From contig NZ_MKCR01000031.1 of NCBI RefSeq assembly GCF_001855565.1, forward strand, positions 1 to 64,000: a stretch of DNA of 64,000 nucleotides. The letters run 5' to 3'. This document shows, in pieces, positions 40,799 to 50,623 of the stretch. This DNA comes from Chromobacterium amazonense. GTDB taxonomy: Bacteria; Pseudomonadota; Gammaproteobacteria; Burkholderiales; Chromobacteriaceae. Every line of letters starts with the position of its first letter. Within the stretch, counting starts at the first letter, position 1. The translations under genes and the position numbers were made by a program. The notes under the pieces are model-generated. The model had not been told where the DNA came from. It did not search any database and saw only the letters and a program-made list of their open reading frames with translations.

Positions 40799-41820
40799 CC
40801 CTGCAGTTTCAAGCAGACGTCGATCTGCGTCCATACAACACCTTTGGCCTGGCGGCGCGCGCCGCCCACTTCTGCCGGCTGGACGATCTGGCCGACCTGC
40901 CCGCCCTGCTGGCCCATCCGCTATACCACCAGGGTCCGGTGCTGTGGCTGGGCGGCGGCAGCAATCTGCTGCTGACGCGCGATTACCCTGGCTTGGTGAT
41001 CAAAGTGGCGCTGACAGGCATCCGCCTGTTGCGCGAAGACGGCGGCCACGTGATCGTCGAGGCCGCGGCCGGCGAAAACTGGCACGATTTTGTGCTGCAT
41101 ACCCTGGAGCAAGGCTGGTACGGCCTGGAAAACCTCAGCCTGATTCCCGGCACCGTGGGCGCCAGCCCGGTGCAGAACATCGGCGCTTACGGCGTGGAGG
41201 TGAAGGACCATTTGCATGAAGTCGTCTGCGCCCAGCTGGACCGCGACGGCGCCCCGCTGGTGCTGTCCAATGCCGATTGCCGTTTCGGCTACCGCGACAG
41301 TGTGTTCAAACACGAGGCTGCCGGCCGGCTGCTGGTGATCGCCGTGCGCTTCAGGCTGTCGCGCCATGCCAGCTTGCGCACCGGCTACGGCGACATCGCC
41401 CGGCAGCTGGCCGCCGACGGCATCACGGCGCCGACCCCGAGCGACATCAGCCGCGCGGTCATCGCCATACGCCAGAGCAAGCTGCCGGATCCCGCCGTGC
41501 TGGGCAATGCCGGCAGTTTTTTCAAGAACCCGGTGGTATCGGCCGCGCAGGCCGAGCAGCTCCTGGCCAGCCACCCGCAGCTGCCGCACTACCCCGCCGC
41601 CGACGGCCGGGTCAAACTGGCCGCCGGCTGGCTGATCGACCAATGCGGCTTGAAGGGCTACCGCGACGGCGACGCCGGCGTGCACGCCAAGCAGGCGCTG
41701 GTGCTGGTCAACTACGGCGAGGCCAGCGGCGCGCAACTGCACGCCCTCGCCCGCAAGGTTCAGGAGGCCGTTCGGGAACGATTCGGCGTGGCGCTGGAGC
41801 CGGAGCCGCTGATTTTGTAG
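40795..41820 (+). CDS. murB: UDP-N-acetylenolpyruvoylglucosamine reductase
   Basis: FAD enzyme that reduces UDP-GlcNAc-enolpyruvate to UDP-MurNAc in peptidoglycan precursor synthesis. The 341-residue type I protein begins with the NTFGLAARA block, has the FAD-binding GGGSNLLLTRDYPG and PGTVGASPVQNIGAYG motifs, and the catalytic serine in GNAGSFFKNP (Ser241). The start overlaps the norM stop, so it was set at 40795. Confidence 0.97.
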   Translation: MTLQFQADVDLRPYNTFGLAARAAHFCRLDDLADLPALLAHPLYHQGPVLWLGGGSNLLLTRDYPGLVIKVALTGIRLLREDGGHVIVEAAAGENWHDFVLHTLEQGWYGLENLSLIPGTVGASPVQNIGAYGVEVKDHLHEVVCAQLDRDGAPLVLSNADCRFGYRDSVFKHEAAGRLLVIAVRFRLSRHASLRTGYGDIARQLAADGITAPTPSDISRAVIAIRQSKLPDPAVLGNAGSFFKNPVVSAAQAEQLLASHPQLPHYPAADGRVKLAAGWLIDQCGLKGYRDGDAGVHAKQALVLVNYGEASGAQLHALARKVQEAVRERFGVALEPEPLIL

Positions 41821-41913
41821 TTTTCTTGCGGGAACCGATCCTGCGAAAGCCACTCTAGCCATCATCCTGCGGCGGGATTTGACCGCCGGCAATCAAAATC
41901 TAAAGAGGGCGCG

Positions 41914-42522
41914 ATGAGCAGCAAACCTAGCGTATTGGTGTTTGATCTGGGCGGCGTGCTGGTGGACTGGAACGGCATCGATCCGCTGATGCGGCTGTCC
42001 GGCGGCACCTTGTCACGGGAAGAGGCGCGCCGGTTCTGGATAGAGAATCCATGGGTGGCGCGGCTGGACCTGGGCGAATGCACGCCGCAGGCATTCTGCG
42101 CGGCGATGGTGGATGCGCTGCAGCTGGGCCTCTCCCTGCAAGCGATGCAGGAGCAATTATCCGCCTGGCTGGCGGGCTGCTACCCTGGCGCTGGCGAATT
42201 GCTCGACACCCTGTCCCAAACCTTCCCGCTGGCGGCGCTCAGCAACAACAACGCGTTGCATTGGCGCAAGATAGAGCGGGAGTTCGGGCTGCTGGGGCAT
42301 TTCCAGCATACATTCGCCTCTCATCTGCTGCATTTGCGCAAGCCCGATCTGGCGATCTATCGCCATGTCGAGCAGGCGCTGGATCTGCAAGGAGAGCAGA
42401 TCGCCTTCTTCGACGACAACATCGAATGCGTGGAAGCCGCCCGCGCCATCGGCTGGCAAGCCTTCCACACAGTCGGCTTCGAGCAGCTGCAAGCCACGCT
42501 GCGCGCGCAAGGCTGGCTGTAA
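41914..42522 (+). CDS. HAD-superfamily phosphatase, YihX-like
   Basis: A 202-residue HAD-IA hydrolase. The nucleophile aspartate is in VLVFDLGGVLVDWNG near residue 10, the motif II serine in ALSNNNALHW, and the motif IV acidic pair in FFDDNIECVEAA. The FDLGGVLVDW form resembles YihX-type sugar-phosphate phosphatases, but substrate cannot be assigned. AGAGGG precedes the ATG. It is convergent with the MAPEG gene, only 2 bp away. Confidence 0.9.
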   Translation: MSSKPSVLVFDLGGVLVDWNGIDPLMRLSGGTLSREEARRFWIENPWVARLDLGECTPQAFCAAMVDALQLGLSLQAMQEQLSAWLAGCYPGAGELLDTLSQTFPLAALSNNNALHWRKIEREFGLLGHFQHTFASHLLHLRKPDLAIYRHVEQALDLQGEQIAFFDDNIECVEAARAIGWQAFHTVGFEQLQATLRAQGWL

Positions 42523-42524
42523 CC

Positions 42525-42908
42525 TCAGCCGATTAGGCCGCCGGCGCGCAGGAACAGGTACAGCGCCGCCAGCATCCCCACCAGCCAGGCCAAGGAACGC
42601 AGCGAGGCCTGGTTGGCGATATACAGCAGACCGTGGGCGACGCGCGCCAGCACGAAGACGGCCGCGGCGGCATTCATCGCCGCCTCCGGCACCTTCATCA
42701 GCCAGGCGGCCACGACTGCCGCCGTCCAGGTCGGCAAGGCCTCCCAGGCGTTCTGCTGCGCCCAGCCCGCGCGCTGGCGATAGCCATCCGCCCTGGCCGC
42801 CACTTCGCGCGGCTTATGATTGTCGTAACGCGTCCCGGCCTTGGATACCCCGGCCCAGATCAACGGCAACACGGCCGCCAGCAACAAACTCCATAAGACA
42901 AACGGCAT
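42525..42908 (-). CDS. MAPEG family membrane protein
   Basis: A 127-residue inner-membrane protein with four predicted helices and the MAPEG hallmark region (YDNHKPREVAARADGYRQRAGWAQQNAWEAL), where a glutathione- or lipid-binding site would be. Bacterial members are mostly uncharacterised. The ATG at 42908 has GGAG 7 nt upstream. It starts 11 bp after the CbiM-like gene on the same strand, so the two probably share a transcript. Confidence 0.87.
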   Translation of the reverse strand: MPFVLWSLLLAAVLPLIWAGVSKAGTRYDNHKPREVAARADGYRQRAGWAQQNAWEALPTWTAAVVAAWLMKVPEAAMNAAAAVFVLARVAHGLLYIANQASLRSLAWLVGMLAALYLFLRAGGLIG

Positions 42909-42919
42909 CGCGATTCTCC

Positions 42920-43594
42920 TCAACGCTTGCCCGGCCAATCGCCGAGATAGCGCTCATCATCGAAGGTAGCGACCCAATGCGGTCGATACACCACCAACAC
43001 TGCCAGCAACAAGCCGGTCGTAAAGGCCTCGGACCACGACAGCAGGAAATAATACGGCACAGCCTCTTCCAGCAAGGCATCCCAGGGGTAGACTCCGGCC
43101 AGCCCCAGCACCAGCAAGCCGCACGCCGCGGCGCAGATCAAGCTGGCGCCGCCGGCCAGAAAGCCGTTGACGAACACATAGACGAAGAAATGCGGCGGCA
43201 GGAACCGCCGCGCCAGGTGCAACCCAACGCCGGTCAAGACGACTGCCGGCAGCGCCGTCAACAACCAATTCAAGCCCAAGGCAAGCCAATCGGCATGGCC
43301 GCCGGCCGCCAGCCCGATCTGCACCGCGGCCAAGGCCAGCAATGCCAGCCACGGCCCCATCAACAAGGTGAACAGCGCGGCGCCGAGCATGTGAAACGAC
43401 AAGCCGGGATGCAAGCCCGCGCGCAGCAGCCACAGCGCCAAATCGAATACGCAGGCGCCCATCCAGGCATTCAGCGCCGCGGCGTCCAATTGCCGCCACG
43501 GCACGCGCCAGGCGGCCACGCACAATCCGGCCAGCGCCAGAGCGTTTGCCAACCAGGCAATCCAGGGACCAAACAGAGAAGCCGACAAATCCAT
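42920..43594 (-). CDS. CbiM-like energy-coupling-factor permease
   Basis: A 224-residue membrane protein with six or seven helices. Histidines in LRAGLHPGLSFHMLGAALFTLLMG resemble the metal-uptake S-component family CbiM/NikM (COG3235 type), but the usual N-terminal MHI metal-binding start is absent (MDLSASLFGPW). No ATPase or CbiQ-like gene is adjacent. It may use distant ECF components or have another function. Confidence 0.65.
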   Translation of the reverse strand: MDLSASLFGPWIAWLANALALAGLCVAAWRVPWRQLDAAALNAWMGACVFDLALWLLRAGLHPGLSFHMLGAALFTLLMGPWLALLALAAVQIGLAAGGHADWLALGLNWLLTALPAVVLTGVGLHLARRFLPPHFFVYVFVNGFLAGGASLICAAACGLLVLGLAGVYPWDALLEEAVPYYFLLSWSEAFTTGLLLAVLVVYRPHWVATFDDERYLGDWPGKR

Positions 43595-43713
43595 GACATT
43601 GAGCTTGCGGTTCGATGCCTGCCAGCATACCAGATGCCAAGCGCCGTTCGCGCCGCGTCGCGCGCCTTTTTCGCAAGACTGCCGTTACAATACGCTTTTG
43701 GATGGAGACCCGC

Positions 43714-44556
43714 ATGACCGCCCTACCCGCCCCCCACCTGATTGCCCAGCAAGTCGGTCAGGCGCTGGCCGAAGACATTGGCCAGTGCGACTGGACCGCC
43801 CGCCTGATTCCCGCCGACAAAATCGGCTCCGCCCGCGTCATCGCGCGCGAGGACGCGGTGATCTGCGGCCAAGCCTGGTTTGATGAATGCTTCCGCCAGG
43901 TAGACCCGCGCTGCGAAGTGGAATGGCGGGTGAAAGAAGGAGACAAGGTCTCCGCCGACAGCGAGTTGTGCCGCATCGCCGGTCCGGCGCGCGCGCTGCT
44001 GACCGCCGAACGCAGCGCTTTGAACTTCCTGCAGCTGCTGTCCGGGGTGGCCAGCGAAACCCGCCGCTACGTCGATGCCGCAGCCGGCCACCGCGCGCGC
44101 ATCCACGACACGCGCAAGACCGTCCCCGGCCTGCGGCTGGCGCAGAAATACGCCGTCACCGTCGGCGGCGGCGCCAACCAGCGCATAGGACTGTTCGACG
44201 GCATCCTGATCAAGGAAAACCATATCATGGCGGCCGGCGGCATCGCCGCCGCCATGGAGCAGGCCCTGGCGGACCTGCCCCCCGGCGTGACGCTGCAGAT
44301 CGAGGTGGAAACGCTGGCACAGCTGGAAGAGGCGCTGCGCCACGGCGCCACGCTGATCCTGCTGGACAATATGAGCACCGAGCAGATGCGCCAAGCGGTG
44401 GAGCTGACCGCCGGCCGCGCCCAGCTGGAAGCCTCAGGCGGCATCGACCTGGACACCGTGGGCGCCATCGCCGCCACCGGCGTCGACCGCATCTCGGTAG
44501 GCAAGCTGACCAAGGACGTCCGCGCCATTGATCTGTCCATGCGCTTTACCCTGTAA
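43714..44556 (+). CDS. nadC: Nicotinate-nucleotide pyrophosphorylase NadC
   Basis: Converts quinolinate and PRPP to nicotinate mononucleotide in de novo NAD synthesis. The 280-residue protein has the substrate-binding blocks RIHDTRKTVPGLRLAQKYAV and IKENHI, and the C-terminal barrel end ISVGKLTKDVRAIDLSMRF. The ATG at 43714 has GGAG 6 nt upstream; an in-frame ATG four codons earlier overlaps that ribosome site. NadE, the last step of the pathway, is also in the window. Confidence 0.97.
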   Translation: MTALPAPHLIAQQVGQALAEDIGQCDWTARLIPADKIGSARVIAREDAVICGQAWFDECFRQVDPRCEVEWRVKEGDKVSADSELCRIAGPARALLTAERSALNFLQLLSGVASETRRYVDAAAGHRARIHDTRKTVPGLRLAQKYAVTVGGGANQRIGLFDGILIKENHIMAAGGIAAAMEQALADLPPGVTLQIEVETLAQLEEALRHGATLILLDNMSTEQMRQAVELTAGRAQLEASGGIDLDTVGAIAATGVDRISVGKLTKDVRAIDLSMRFTL

Positions 44557-44631
44557 GCAACTACGCAGCGGCGGCTTTAGATGTCATACTGAAGACCTTA
44601 GAACAATAGACAACGCATACCCCGCCCTGAT

Positions 44632-46506
44632 ATGGAAATGACCAACCGCAAGCACGTGCACCGCTCCGCTCGCCATGCCAAATGGGGCGCGGCATTGCTG
44701 CTGTTGGTCACGCTGAGCCTGGTGCTGCTGGACCTGGTCATCAGCTATCGCCAGGTGGAGAACGAGGCCAGCCACCAGGCCAATGGCCTGAGCCAGCTGC
44801 TGTCGGAACGGCTAAGCTCAGGCATCCATGAGGCCGGCCTGATCCTGCAAAGCAGCAACCAGATCCCGGAAGTGCAGAAATTGCTGCGCAGCGGCAGCCT
44901 GCCGCCGGAGGCTCAACAGGATCTGCAGCAGAAACTGCAGCAACAATTGCGGCTGGCGTCCTACCTGAGCCAGATCGAAATCGTCGATACCGCCTGCCAG
45001 ACCATCTTCAGCAGCAAGCCGGACAGCGCCGCTCATGCCCGCCACAGCGAATTCTGTCGCTGGCTGCACCGTGGCGAGCCGCAGGAGAGCAAGTACACTG
45101 CGGTTGTGCACAGCCCCACCGCCGGCGGCATCGTGCTGGCCAACAAGCTGTACGACGCCAATGGCAACCTGGTCGGCATGGCCACTGGCCTGATCAACCA
45201 CAACTTTTTCCAAGACGAAGTCAGCCGCCTGACCGTGGGCGAGCACGGCGAGATTCTGGTGCTGGACCAGAGCCAGCTGACCATAGCCCGCTGGCCCAAA
45301 GTGCAAGGCAAAGACCCGCAAAGCTACCGGCCGCTGCAGCCGCACGTCATGATGTCGCGCGACGCCAGCCAGATGCTGTTCAGCGCGCCATCCAGTTTCG
45401 ACGGCTCGATGCGCTTGTACAGCGTGCGCCAGACCGGCAACTACCCGTTCCAGGTGGCGGTGGGCATCTCGCGAGAGGATTTCACCCGCTATGTCTGGGA
45501 CAAGGCCTGGCTGGCGCTGCCGGGCTGGCTGTTCGTGGCCGCGCTGACGCTGCTGGCGCTGCGCAAGCATCTGTCCAACCTCAACCAGCATCAACAGCTG
45601 CTGCGCGGCAACGAGCGCATCCGCGAAAGCGAAGAGCAGGCGCGCCGCATTCTCGACACCGCCCCACTCGCCCTGTTGCTGGTGAATCCGCAAACGCTGC
45701 GCATCCAGCACGCCAACGCCCCGGCGCGGGAGCTGCTGCGCTTGCCGCCGCAGCAAGCCGAAGCCGCCGGCCGCGAATTGAACCTGCCGCTGAAACTGCA
45801 GCCGGTGGAGCGCTGGCTGCTGGACGGCGAAGACGCGCTGCAGCGCGAGGTCGAACTGGAACTGGAAGACAAGAGCCGCCTGTGGGCGATCGTATCGCTG
45901 CAACAGCTGAACCGCGAAGGGTCGCCGTCCTCGCTGGTCGCCATGTACGACATCTCCGGTCGCAAGCAGCTGGAACAACAGCTGCACGAGAGCAATCTGC
46001 AATTGGCCGAGATGGCCATCACCGACCCGCTGACCCGGCTATACAACCGTCGCCACGGCGACATGGTGCTGAAGGACGAGATCAGCCGCTGCGAGCGCTA
46101 CGGCCAGACCATGGCGATTGCGGTATTCGATATCGACCACTTCAAGAAATTCAACGACCAATACGGCCATCAAGCTGGCGACGATGTGCTGGTGGCCGTG
46201 GCCAACGCGCTGCGCGATTCCACGCGGAACACCGACATCAACGCCCGCATCGGCGGCGAAGAGTTCATGGTGGTCTTCCCCTACACCCGCCTGCGCGACG
46301 CACACAAGGTGATGCTGCGCATGCAGATGGCGCTGACCCACACCACCTTCCCCTTCGTCGAACAACGCATCACATTCAGCGGCGGCATCACCGACTGGCG
46401 ACCCGGCGACACGCCGGCCACCATGGTGTCGCGCGCCGACAAGCTGCTGTACGAAGCCAAGCTGTCCGGACGCAACATCATCCTGTGCGATCAGGACACG
46501 CCCTGA
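44632..46506 (+). CDS. Membrane diguanylate cyclase, dCache-PAS-GGDEF
   Basis: Predicted to make c-di-GMP in response to an extracytoplasmic signal. The 624-residue protein has TM1 near residues 20-38, a periplasmic dCache-like sensor to about 290, TM2 near 293-312, a PAS fold about 330-450, and a GGDEF domain with GGEEF at 541-545. The RxxD inhibitory site (RNTD, 532-535) sits five residues before GGEEF. No EAL domain follows. It is likely an active, product-inhibited cyclase. Its signal is unknown. Confidence 0.93.
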   Translation: MEMTNRKHVHRSARHAKWGAALLLLVTLSLVLLDLVISYRQVENEASHQANGLSQLLSERLSSGIHEAGLILQSSNQIPEVQKLLRSGSLPPEAQQDLQQKLQQQLRLASYLSQIEIVDTACQTIFSSKPDSAAHARHSEFCRWLHRGEPQESKYTAVVHSPTAGGIVLANKLYDANGNLVGMATGLINHNFFQDEVSRLTVGEHGEILVLDQSQLTIARWPKVQGKDPQSYRPLQPHVMMSRDASQMLFSAPSSFDGSMRLYSVRQTGNYPFQVAVGISREDFTRYVWDKAWLALPGWLFVAALTLLALRKHLSNLNQHQQLLRGNERIRESEEQARRILDTAPLALLLVNPQTLRIQHANAPARELLRLPPQQAEAAGRELNLPLKLQPVERWLLDGEDALQREVELELEDKSRLWAIVSLQQLNREGSPSSLVAMYDISGRKQLEQQLHESNLQLAEMAITDPLTRLYNRRHGDMVLKDEISRCERYGQTMAIAVFDIDHFKKFNDQYGHQAGDDVLVAVANALRDSTRNTDINARIGGEEFMVVFPYTRLRDAHKVMLRMQMALTHTTFPFVEQRITFSGGITDWRPGDTPATMVSRADKLLYEAKLSGRNIILCDQDTP

Positions 46507-46596
46507 GCGGCGGCCCGCTCACCAGCCCCAGGCCGCCCAAGAAACCTCCGCCAGCGCTTGGCGGGGCCGAATCCGACCAACAAACCGCATGCCCGC

Positions 46597-47196
46597 TCAA
46601 GCCAGCGCGTCGGCCAGCATCCACATCATGGCCGCGGTGGCGCCCCAGATGGTGTAGCGCCGCCACTCCAAGGCCAGATATTGTCCGGCCACGCCATCGC
46701 GCACGTAGTCATGCCGGCGATAAGCCGACTTGTCCAACAGATTCCGCAGCGGCACCTCGAACACCTCGGCCACCTCGCCGGGCGCCGGCGACAGCGCCAA
46801 GGGCGGCCGCAGCATGCCCACCACCGGCGTCACCATGAAGCCGGTCACCGTCACGTAGTCCGGCAGGCAACCCAGCACCCTCACATCGGACTCCGGCAAA
46901 CCGGTTTCCTCGCGCGCTTCGCGCAAGGCCGCCGCCTCGGCGGACGCATCGTCCGCCTCCCGCTTGCCGCCGGGGAAACTGACCTGCCCCGGATGGCTGG
47001 GCAGGTGATCGGCTCGCCGGGTGAACAGCACCGCAGGCTCGTCCGCGTGCCACACCAGCGGAATCAGCACCGCCGCCGGGCGCAAGCCCTCGCGCACGGG
47101 ACGACACGGCAAGTCGCCCGTCTTGCCGGTGAAATCATACGCGCGCAGCCGCTGGGCTATCCGCCCCGCGGCCTCTTCTGCCTCCATCGACCACAT
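46597..47196 (-). CDS. CoA pyrophosphatase, Nudix family
   Basis: Hydrolyses CoA and related dinucleotides to 4'-phosphopantetheine and adenosine 3',5'-bisphosphate. The 199-residue protein has the UPF0035-type signature LPSHPGQVSFPGGK followed by the Nudix box GKREADDAS...REAREETGL. AAGGA lies 8 nt before the ATG. The neighbouring channel gene ends in a promoter-sized gap upstream. Confidence 0.9.
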   Translation of the reverse strand: MWSMEAEEAAGRIAQRLRAYDFTGKTGDLPCRPVREGLRPAAVLIPLVWHADEPAVLFTRRADHLPSHPGQVSFPGGKREADDASAEAAALREAREETGLPESDVRVLGCLPDYVTVTGFMVTPVVGMLRPPLALSPAPGEVAEVFEVPLRNLLDKSAYRRHDYVRDGVAGQYLALEWRRYTIWGATAAMMWMLADALA

Positions 47197-47209
47197 TTTA
47201 TTTTCCTTT

Positions 47210-47848
47210 TTACTGCTCGCGCCTGCCTATCTTGGGCAGCGTGATCTCGCGGGCGTGGGCCAGCATGCGCAGCGCCAGCCCCAGCCAGAACAGCAATTGC
47301 AAAGACCAGACCCCCACCCAGCCTAGCTTGTCGAACAACCACAGCCCGCCCGCCACCACGATGGCGACCGTGCCGTAGAAATCCCTATGCAGGATGAAGG
47401 GCACGTCATTGACCATCATGTCGCGCACCACCCCGCCGCCGACCGCGGTGATGAAGCCCAGCGCCACCACGCCAAAGGCGTTGAGGTCGAACATCAGGCC
47501 CACCTGGGCGCCGGTCAGGCTGAACGCCACCAGGCCCAGCGAATCGGCCACCACGAACAGCCCCTCCAATGCCCGGCTGCGCCGGCGGTGCAGGCCCAGC
47601 AGCCAAGCCAAGAGGACCGTCGCGGCGATGACGGCCAGATTGGTGTAATCGAAAAACACCCGCGGCACCCGATTCACCAGCACGTCGCGCATGATGCCGC
47701 CGCCTATGGCCGTCACCACCGCCAGAATCAGGATGCCCAGCACGTCGAGCCGCTTGCGGATGCCCACCAGATAGCCCGATACGGCGAAAGCGGCGGTGCC
47801 GATCGCCGAGAACCACTCCATTTGAAAAACGCGGCTTGGCAAATCCAT
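47210..47848 (-). CDS. TRIC-type cation channel family protein (UPF0126)
   Basis: A 212-residue inner-membrane protein with seven helices in two repeats. Each repeat carries the glycine hinge and MRD/VRD motif (TAIGGGIMRDVLVN and TAVGGGVVRDMMVN). Prokaryotic members are homologues of trimeric intracellular cation channels and E. coli YicG. A start nine codons downstream (MEWFSAIG) is also possible. It lies downstream of the rho terminator on the same strand. Confidence 0.9.
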   Translation of the reverse strand: MDLPSRVFQMEWFSAIGTAAFAVSGYLVGIRKRLDVLGILILAVVTAIGGGIMRDVLVNRVPRVFFDYTNLAVIAATVLLAWLLGLHRRRSRALEGLFVVADSLGLVAFSLTGAQVGLMFDLNAFGVVALGFITAVGGGVVRDMMVNDVPFILHRDFYGTVAIVVAGGLWLFDKLGWVGVWSLQLLFWLGLALRMLAHAREITLPKIGRREQ

Positions 47849-47861
47849 GTCTCAATGTACC

Positions 47862-47893
47862 AAAAAAAATGCCAGACCGGCATGGTCTGGCAT
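47862..47893 (-). terminator. Terminator after rho
   Basis: On the minus strand a 10-bp stem (ATGCCAGACC / GGTCTGGCAT) with a 5-nt loop runs into eight T residues, 19 bp after the rho stop codon. Confidence 0.88.
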
Positions 47894-47912
47894 GTTTTGC
47901 GACGAAGGCCGC

Positions 47913-49169
47913 TTAACGGCGCATCGAGTCGAAGAAGGCCTGGTTCGACTTGGTGGCCTTGATCTTGTCCTGCAGGAATTCCATCGCCTCCAGATCGTCC
48001 ATCGGGTACAGCAGCTTGCGCAGCACCCAGATCCGCTGCAGCTGGTCCTGCGGGATCAGCAGCTCTTCGCGGCGGGTGCCGGAGCGGTTGATGTTCAGCG
48101 CCGGGAAGATCCGTTTTTCGGCCATCTTGCGGTCCAGATGGATTTCGCAGTTGCCGGTGCCCTTGAATTCCTCGTAGATCACGTCATCCATGCGGCTGCC
48201 GGTGTCGATCAGCGCGGTGGCGATGATGGTCAGGCTGCCGCCTTCTTCCACATTGCGCGCGGCGCCGAAGAAGCGCTTCGGCCGTTGCAGCGCGTTGGCG
48301 TCGACGCCGCCGGTCAGCACCTTGCCGGAAGCCGGCACCACGGTGTTGTAGGCGCGGGCCAGACGGGTGATGGAGTCCAGCAGGATGACTACATCCTTCT
48401 TGTGCTCGACCAGGCGTTTGGCCTTTTCGATCACCATTTCGGCCACCTGCACGTGACGGGTGGCCGGCTCGTCGAAGGTGGACGACACCACTTCGCCGCG
48501 CACCGAGCGTTGCATCTCGGTCACTTCTTCCGGACGTTCGTCGATCAGCAGCACGATCAACACCGCGTCCGGATGGTTGGCGGTGATGGCGTGCGCGATA
48601 TGCTGCAGCATCACCGTTTTACCGGACTTCGGCGGCGCCACCAGCAGCGCGCGCTGGCCGCGGCCGATGGGCGCGATCAGATCGATGATGCGGCCGGTGA
48701 TGTTCTCTTCGGCGCGGATGTCGCGCTCCAGCTTGAACTGCTCGGTCGGGAACAGCGGCGTCAGGTTCTCGAACAGAATCTTGTGCTTGGAGTTCTCCGG
48801 CGCTTCGCCATTGACCTTGTCGACCTTCACCAAAGCGAAGTAGCGCTCGCCGTCCTTCGGGGTGCGGATCTCGCCCTCGATGGAGTCGCCGGTGTGAAGA
48901 TTGAAGCGGCGGATTTGCGACGGGCTGACGTAGATGTCGTCCGGACCAGCCAGATACGAGGTATCCGGGCTGCGCAGGAAACCGAAGCCATCCGGCAGCA
49001 CTTCCAGCGTACCCTCGCCGAAGATGCTCTCGCCTTTCTTGGCCTGGTTTTTCAGAAGCGCGAAGATCAGATCCTGCTTGCGCAGACGGTTTGCGCCTTC
49101 GATCTCGTTGGAAATCGCCATTTCCACGAGCTCGGAAACATGAAGATGTTTGAGATCAGATAAGTGCAT
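47913..49169 (-). CDS. rho: Transcription termination factor Rho
   Basis: Hexameric RNA helicase that ends transcription at C-rich unstructured RNA. The 418-residue protein has the primary RNA-binding cold-shock-like domain ([30 protein letters not shown]), Walker A APPKSGKT near residues 178-185, Walker [17 protein letters not shown], and the R-loop/Q-loop region [11 protein letters not shown]. Length and sequence are close to E. coli Rho. It lies downstream of trxA, a pairing common in this class. Confidence 0.99.
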   Translation of the reverse strand: MHLSDLKHLHVSELVEMAISNEIEGANRLRKQDLIFALLKNQAKKGESIFGEGTLEVLPDGFGFLRSPDTSYLAGPDDIYVSPSQIRRFNLHTGDSIEGEIRTPKDGERYFALVKVDKVNGEAPENSKHKILFENLTPLFPTEQFKLERDIRAEENITGRIIDLIAPIGRGQRALLVAPPKSGKTVMLQHIAHAITANHPDAVLIVLLIDERPEEVTEMQRSVRGEVVSSTFDEPATRHVQVAEMVIEKAKRLVEHKKDVVILLDSITRLARAYNTVVPASGKVLTGGVDANALQRPKRFFGAARNVEEGGSLTIIATALIDTGSRMDDVIYEEFKGTGNCEIHLDRKMAEKRIFPALNINRSGTRREELLIPQDQLQRIWVLRKLLYPMDDLEAMEFLQDKIKATKSNQAFFDSMRR

Positions 49170-49292
49170 AGCGGTCGTGAGGTCGACTCGGTAGTATTCA
49201 GGCGGAACGCCATCGGGGGTGTGGAAGCGTAAACGGAGCGGGCGGCTTTTTATGCCACCCGCCTTGAAGATTGTGCGTGGAGAATAGACGCT

Positions 49293-49619
49293 TTACAGTT
49301 GGCTGTCAATGAAGGCGGTCAGCTGGCTCTTGGACAGCGCGCCAACCTTGGTGGCCACAACCTGGCCATCCTTGAACAGCATCAGGGTCGGGATGCCGCG
49401 GATGCCGAACTTCGGCGGAGTCTGCTCGTTCTGGTCGATGTTCAGCTTGGCCACTTTCAGCTTGCCGGCGTAGGCGGTCGCCACTTCGTCCAGAATCGGA
49501 GCGATCATCTTGCACGGACCACACCATTCGGCCCAGTAGTCAACCAGCACCGGGGTGTCGGCCTTCAGCACGTCTTGTTCGAAAGAATCGTCGGTTACGT
49601 GATGGATCAAATCGCTCAT
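49293..49619 (-). CDS. trxA: Thioredoxin 1
   Basis: General cytoplasmic disulfide reductase recycled by thioredoxin reductase. The 108-residue protein has the active site WCGPC (Cys33, Cys36) and the conserved cis-proline in [18 protein letters not shown] precedes the ATG at 49619; the longer open frame upstream is the leader. A GC stem with an AT loop lies between trxA and rho but lacks a T-run, so some read-through to rho is likely. Confidence 0.98.
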   Translation of the reverse strand: MSDLIHHVTDDSFEQDVLKADTPVLVDYWAEWCGPCKMIAPILDEVATAYAGKLKVAKLNIDQNEQTPPKFGIRGIPTLMLFKDGQVVATKVGALSKSQLTAFIDSQL

Positions 49620-49777
49620 GGCTTCCTCGTCGAAATTAAATAGCTTGCCTAATCCCCGATGGTAGCAAGCGCAGCCGCTCGCGGCAACCGCGCGCTGCGC
49701 GGAAGAATCCCTGCCTATCATCAGGTTATATGCCGCATCCCTCGCCTAGATGGCTGCTGCAAATGGCTGCCATTCGG

Positions 49778-49783
49778 TATAAT
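49778..49783 (+). promoter_or_regulatory. fabI -10 element
   Basis: A consensus TATAAT lies 30 bp before the fabI start codon; transcription would start near 49790. The -35 region is weak. Confidence 0.65.
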
Positions 49784-49813
49784 GTCGCGCTGTTTACATG
49801 TGAAGGACACCAA

Positions 49814-50599
49814 ATGGGCTTTCTGCAAGGCAAGAAAATCCTGATCACCGGCATGATCTCCAACCGCTCCATCGCTTACGGCATCGCGCAAGCCTGTCAT
49901 CGCGAAGGCGCCGAACTGGCTTTCACCTATGTGGTGGACAAGCTGGAGACTCGCGTCCGTGAAATGGCGGCGGACTTCGGCTCCAAGCTGGTCTACCGCT
50001 GCGATGTGCAGAACGACGACGAGATCAATCAGCTGTTCGTCGAGCTGGGCAAGGAATGGGATGGCCTGGATGGTCTGGTGCACTCTATCGGTTTTGCCCC
50101 GCGCGAAGCGCTGGAAGGAGACTTCCTGGATTCGTTGAGCCGCGAGGCCTTCCAGATCGCGCACGACGTGTCGTCCTACAGCTTCCCGGCGCTGGCCAAG
50201 GCCGCCCGCCCGATGATGCAGGGCCGCAAGGCCGCGCTGTTGACCTTGTCCTACCTGGGCGCGGTGCGGGCGATCCCGAACTACAACGTGATGGGCCTGG
50301 CCAAGGCCAGCCTGGAAGCCTCGGTCCGCTTCATGGCCGCCAGCTTGGGCAAGGAAGGCATCCGCGTCAACGGCATCTCCGCCGGCCCGATCAAGACCCT
50401 GGCCGCCTCCGGCATCTCGGGCTTCTCCAAGCTGCTGAACATGGCGGCCGGCCAAGCCTGTCTGCGCCGAAACGTGACCACCGAGGAAGTGGGCAACGCC
50501 GCCGCCTTCCTGCTGTCTGACCTGTCCTCCGGCATCACCGGCGAGATCACCTACGTCGACGCCGGCTACAGCGTCAACGCGCTGAACGTGCCGGAATAG
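49814..50599 (+). CDS. fabI: Enoyl-ACP reductase FabI
   Basis: NADH-dependent reduction of trans-2-enoyl-ACP, the last step of each fatty-acid elongation round and the target of triclosan. The 261-residue SDR protein has the NAD-binding [13 protein letters not shown], the catalytic pair Tyr157 and Lys164 in [11 protein letters not shown] with Tyr147 ahead, and the [12 protein letters not shown] substrate loop. AAGGA lies 6 nt before the ATG at 49814. Confidence 0.98.
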   Translation: MGFLQGKKILITGMISNRSIAYGIAQACHREGAELAFTYVVDKLETRVREMAADFGSKLVYRCDVQNDDEINQLFVELGKEWDGLDGLVHSIGFAPREALEGDFLDSLSREAFQIAHDVSSYSFPALAKAARPMMQGRKAALLTLSYLGAVRAIPNYNVMGLAKASLEASVRFMAASLGKEGIRVNGISAGPIKTLAASGISGFSKLLNMAAGQACLRRNVTTEEVGNAAAFLLSDLSSGITGEITYVDAGYSVNALNVPE

Positions 50600-50623
50600 G
50601 CGGAGACCGCGCGCTCCGCCGCG

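Noticed and set aside
49240-49275. Terminator between trxA and rho
   Set aside because: A stem is possible but its T-rich part is in the loop and no T-run follows, so termination is not supported.
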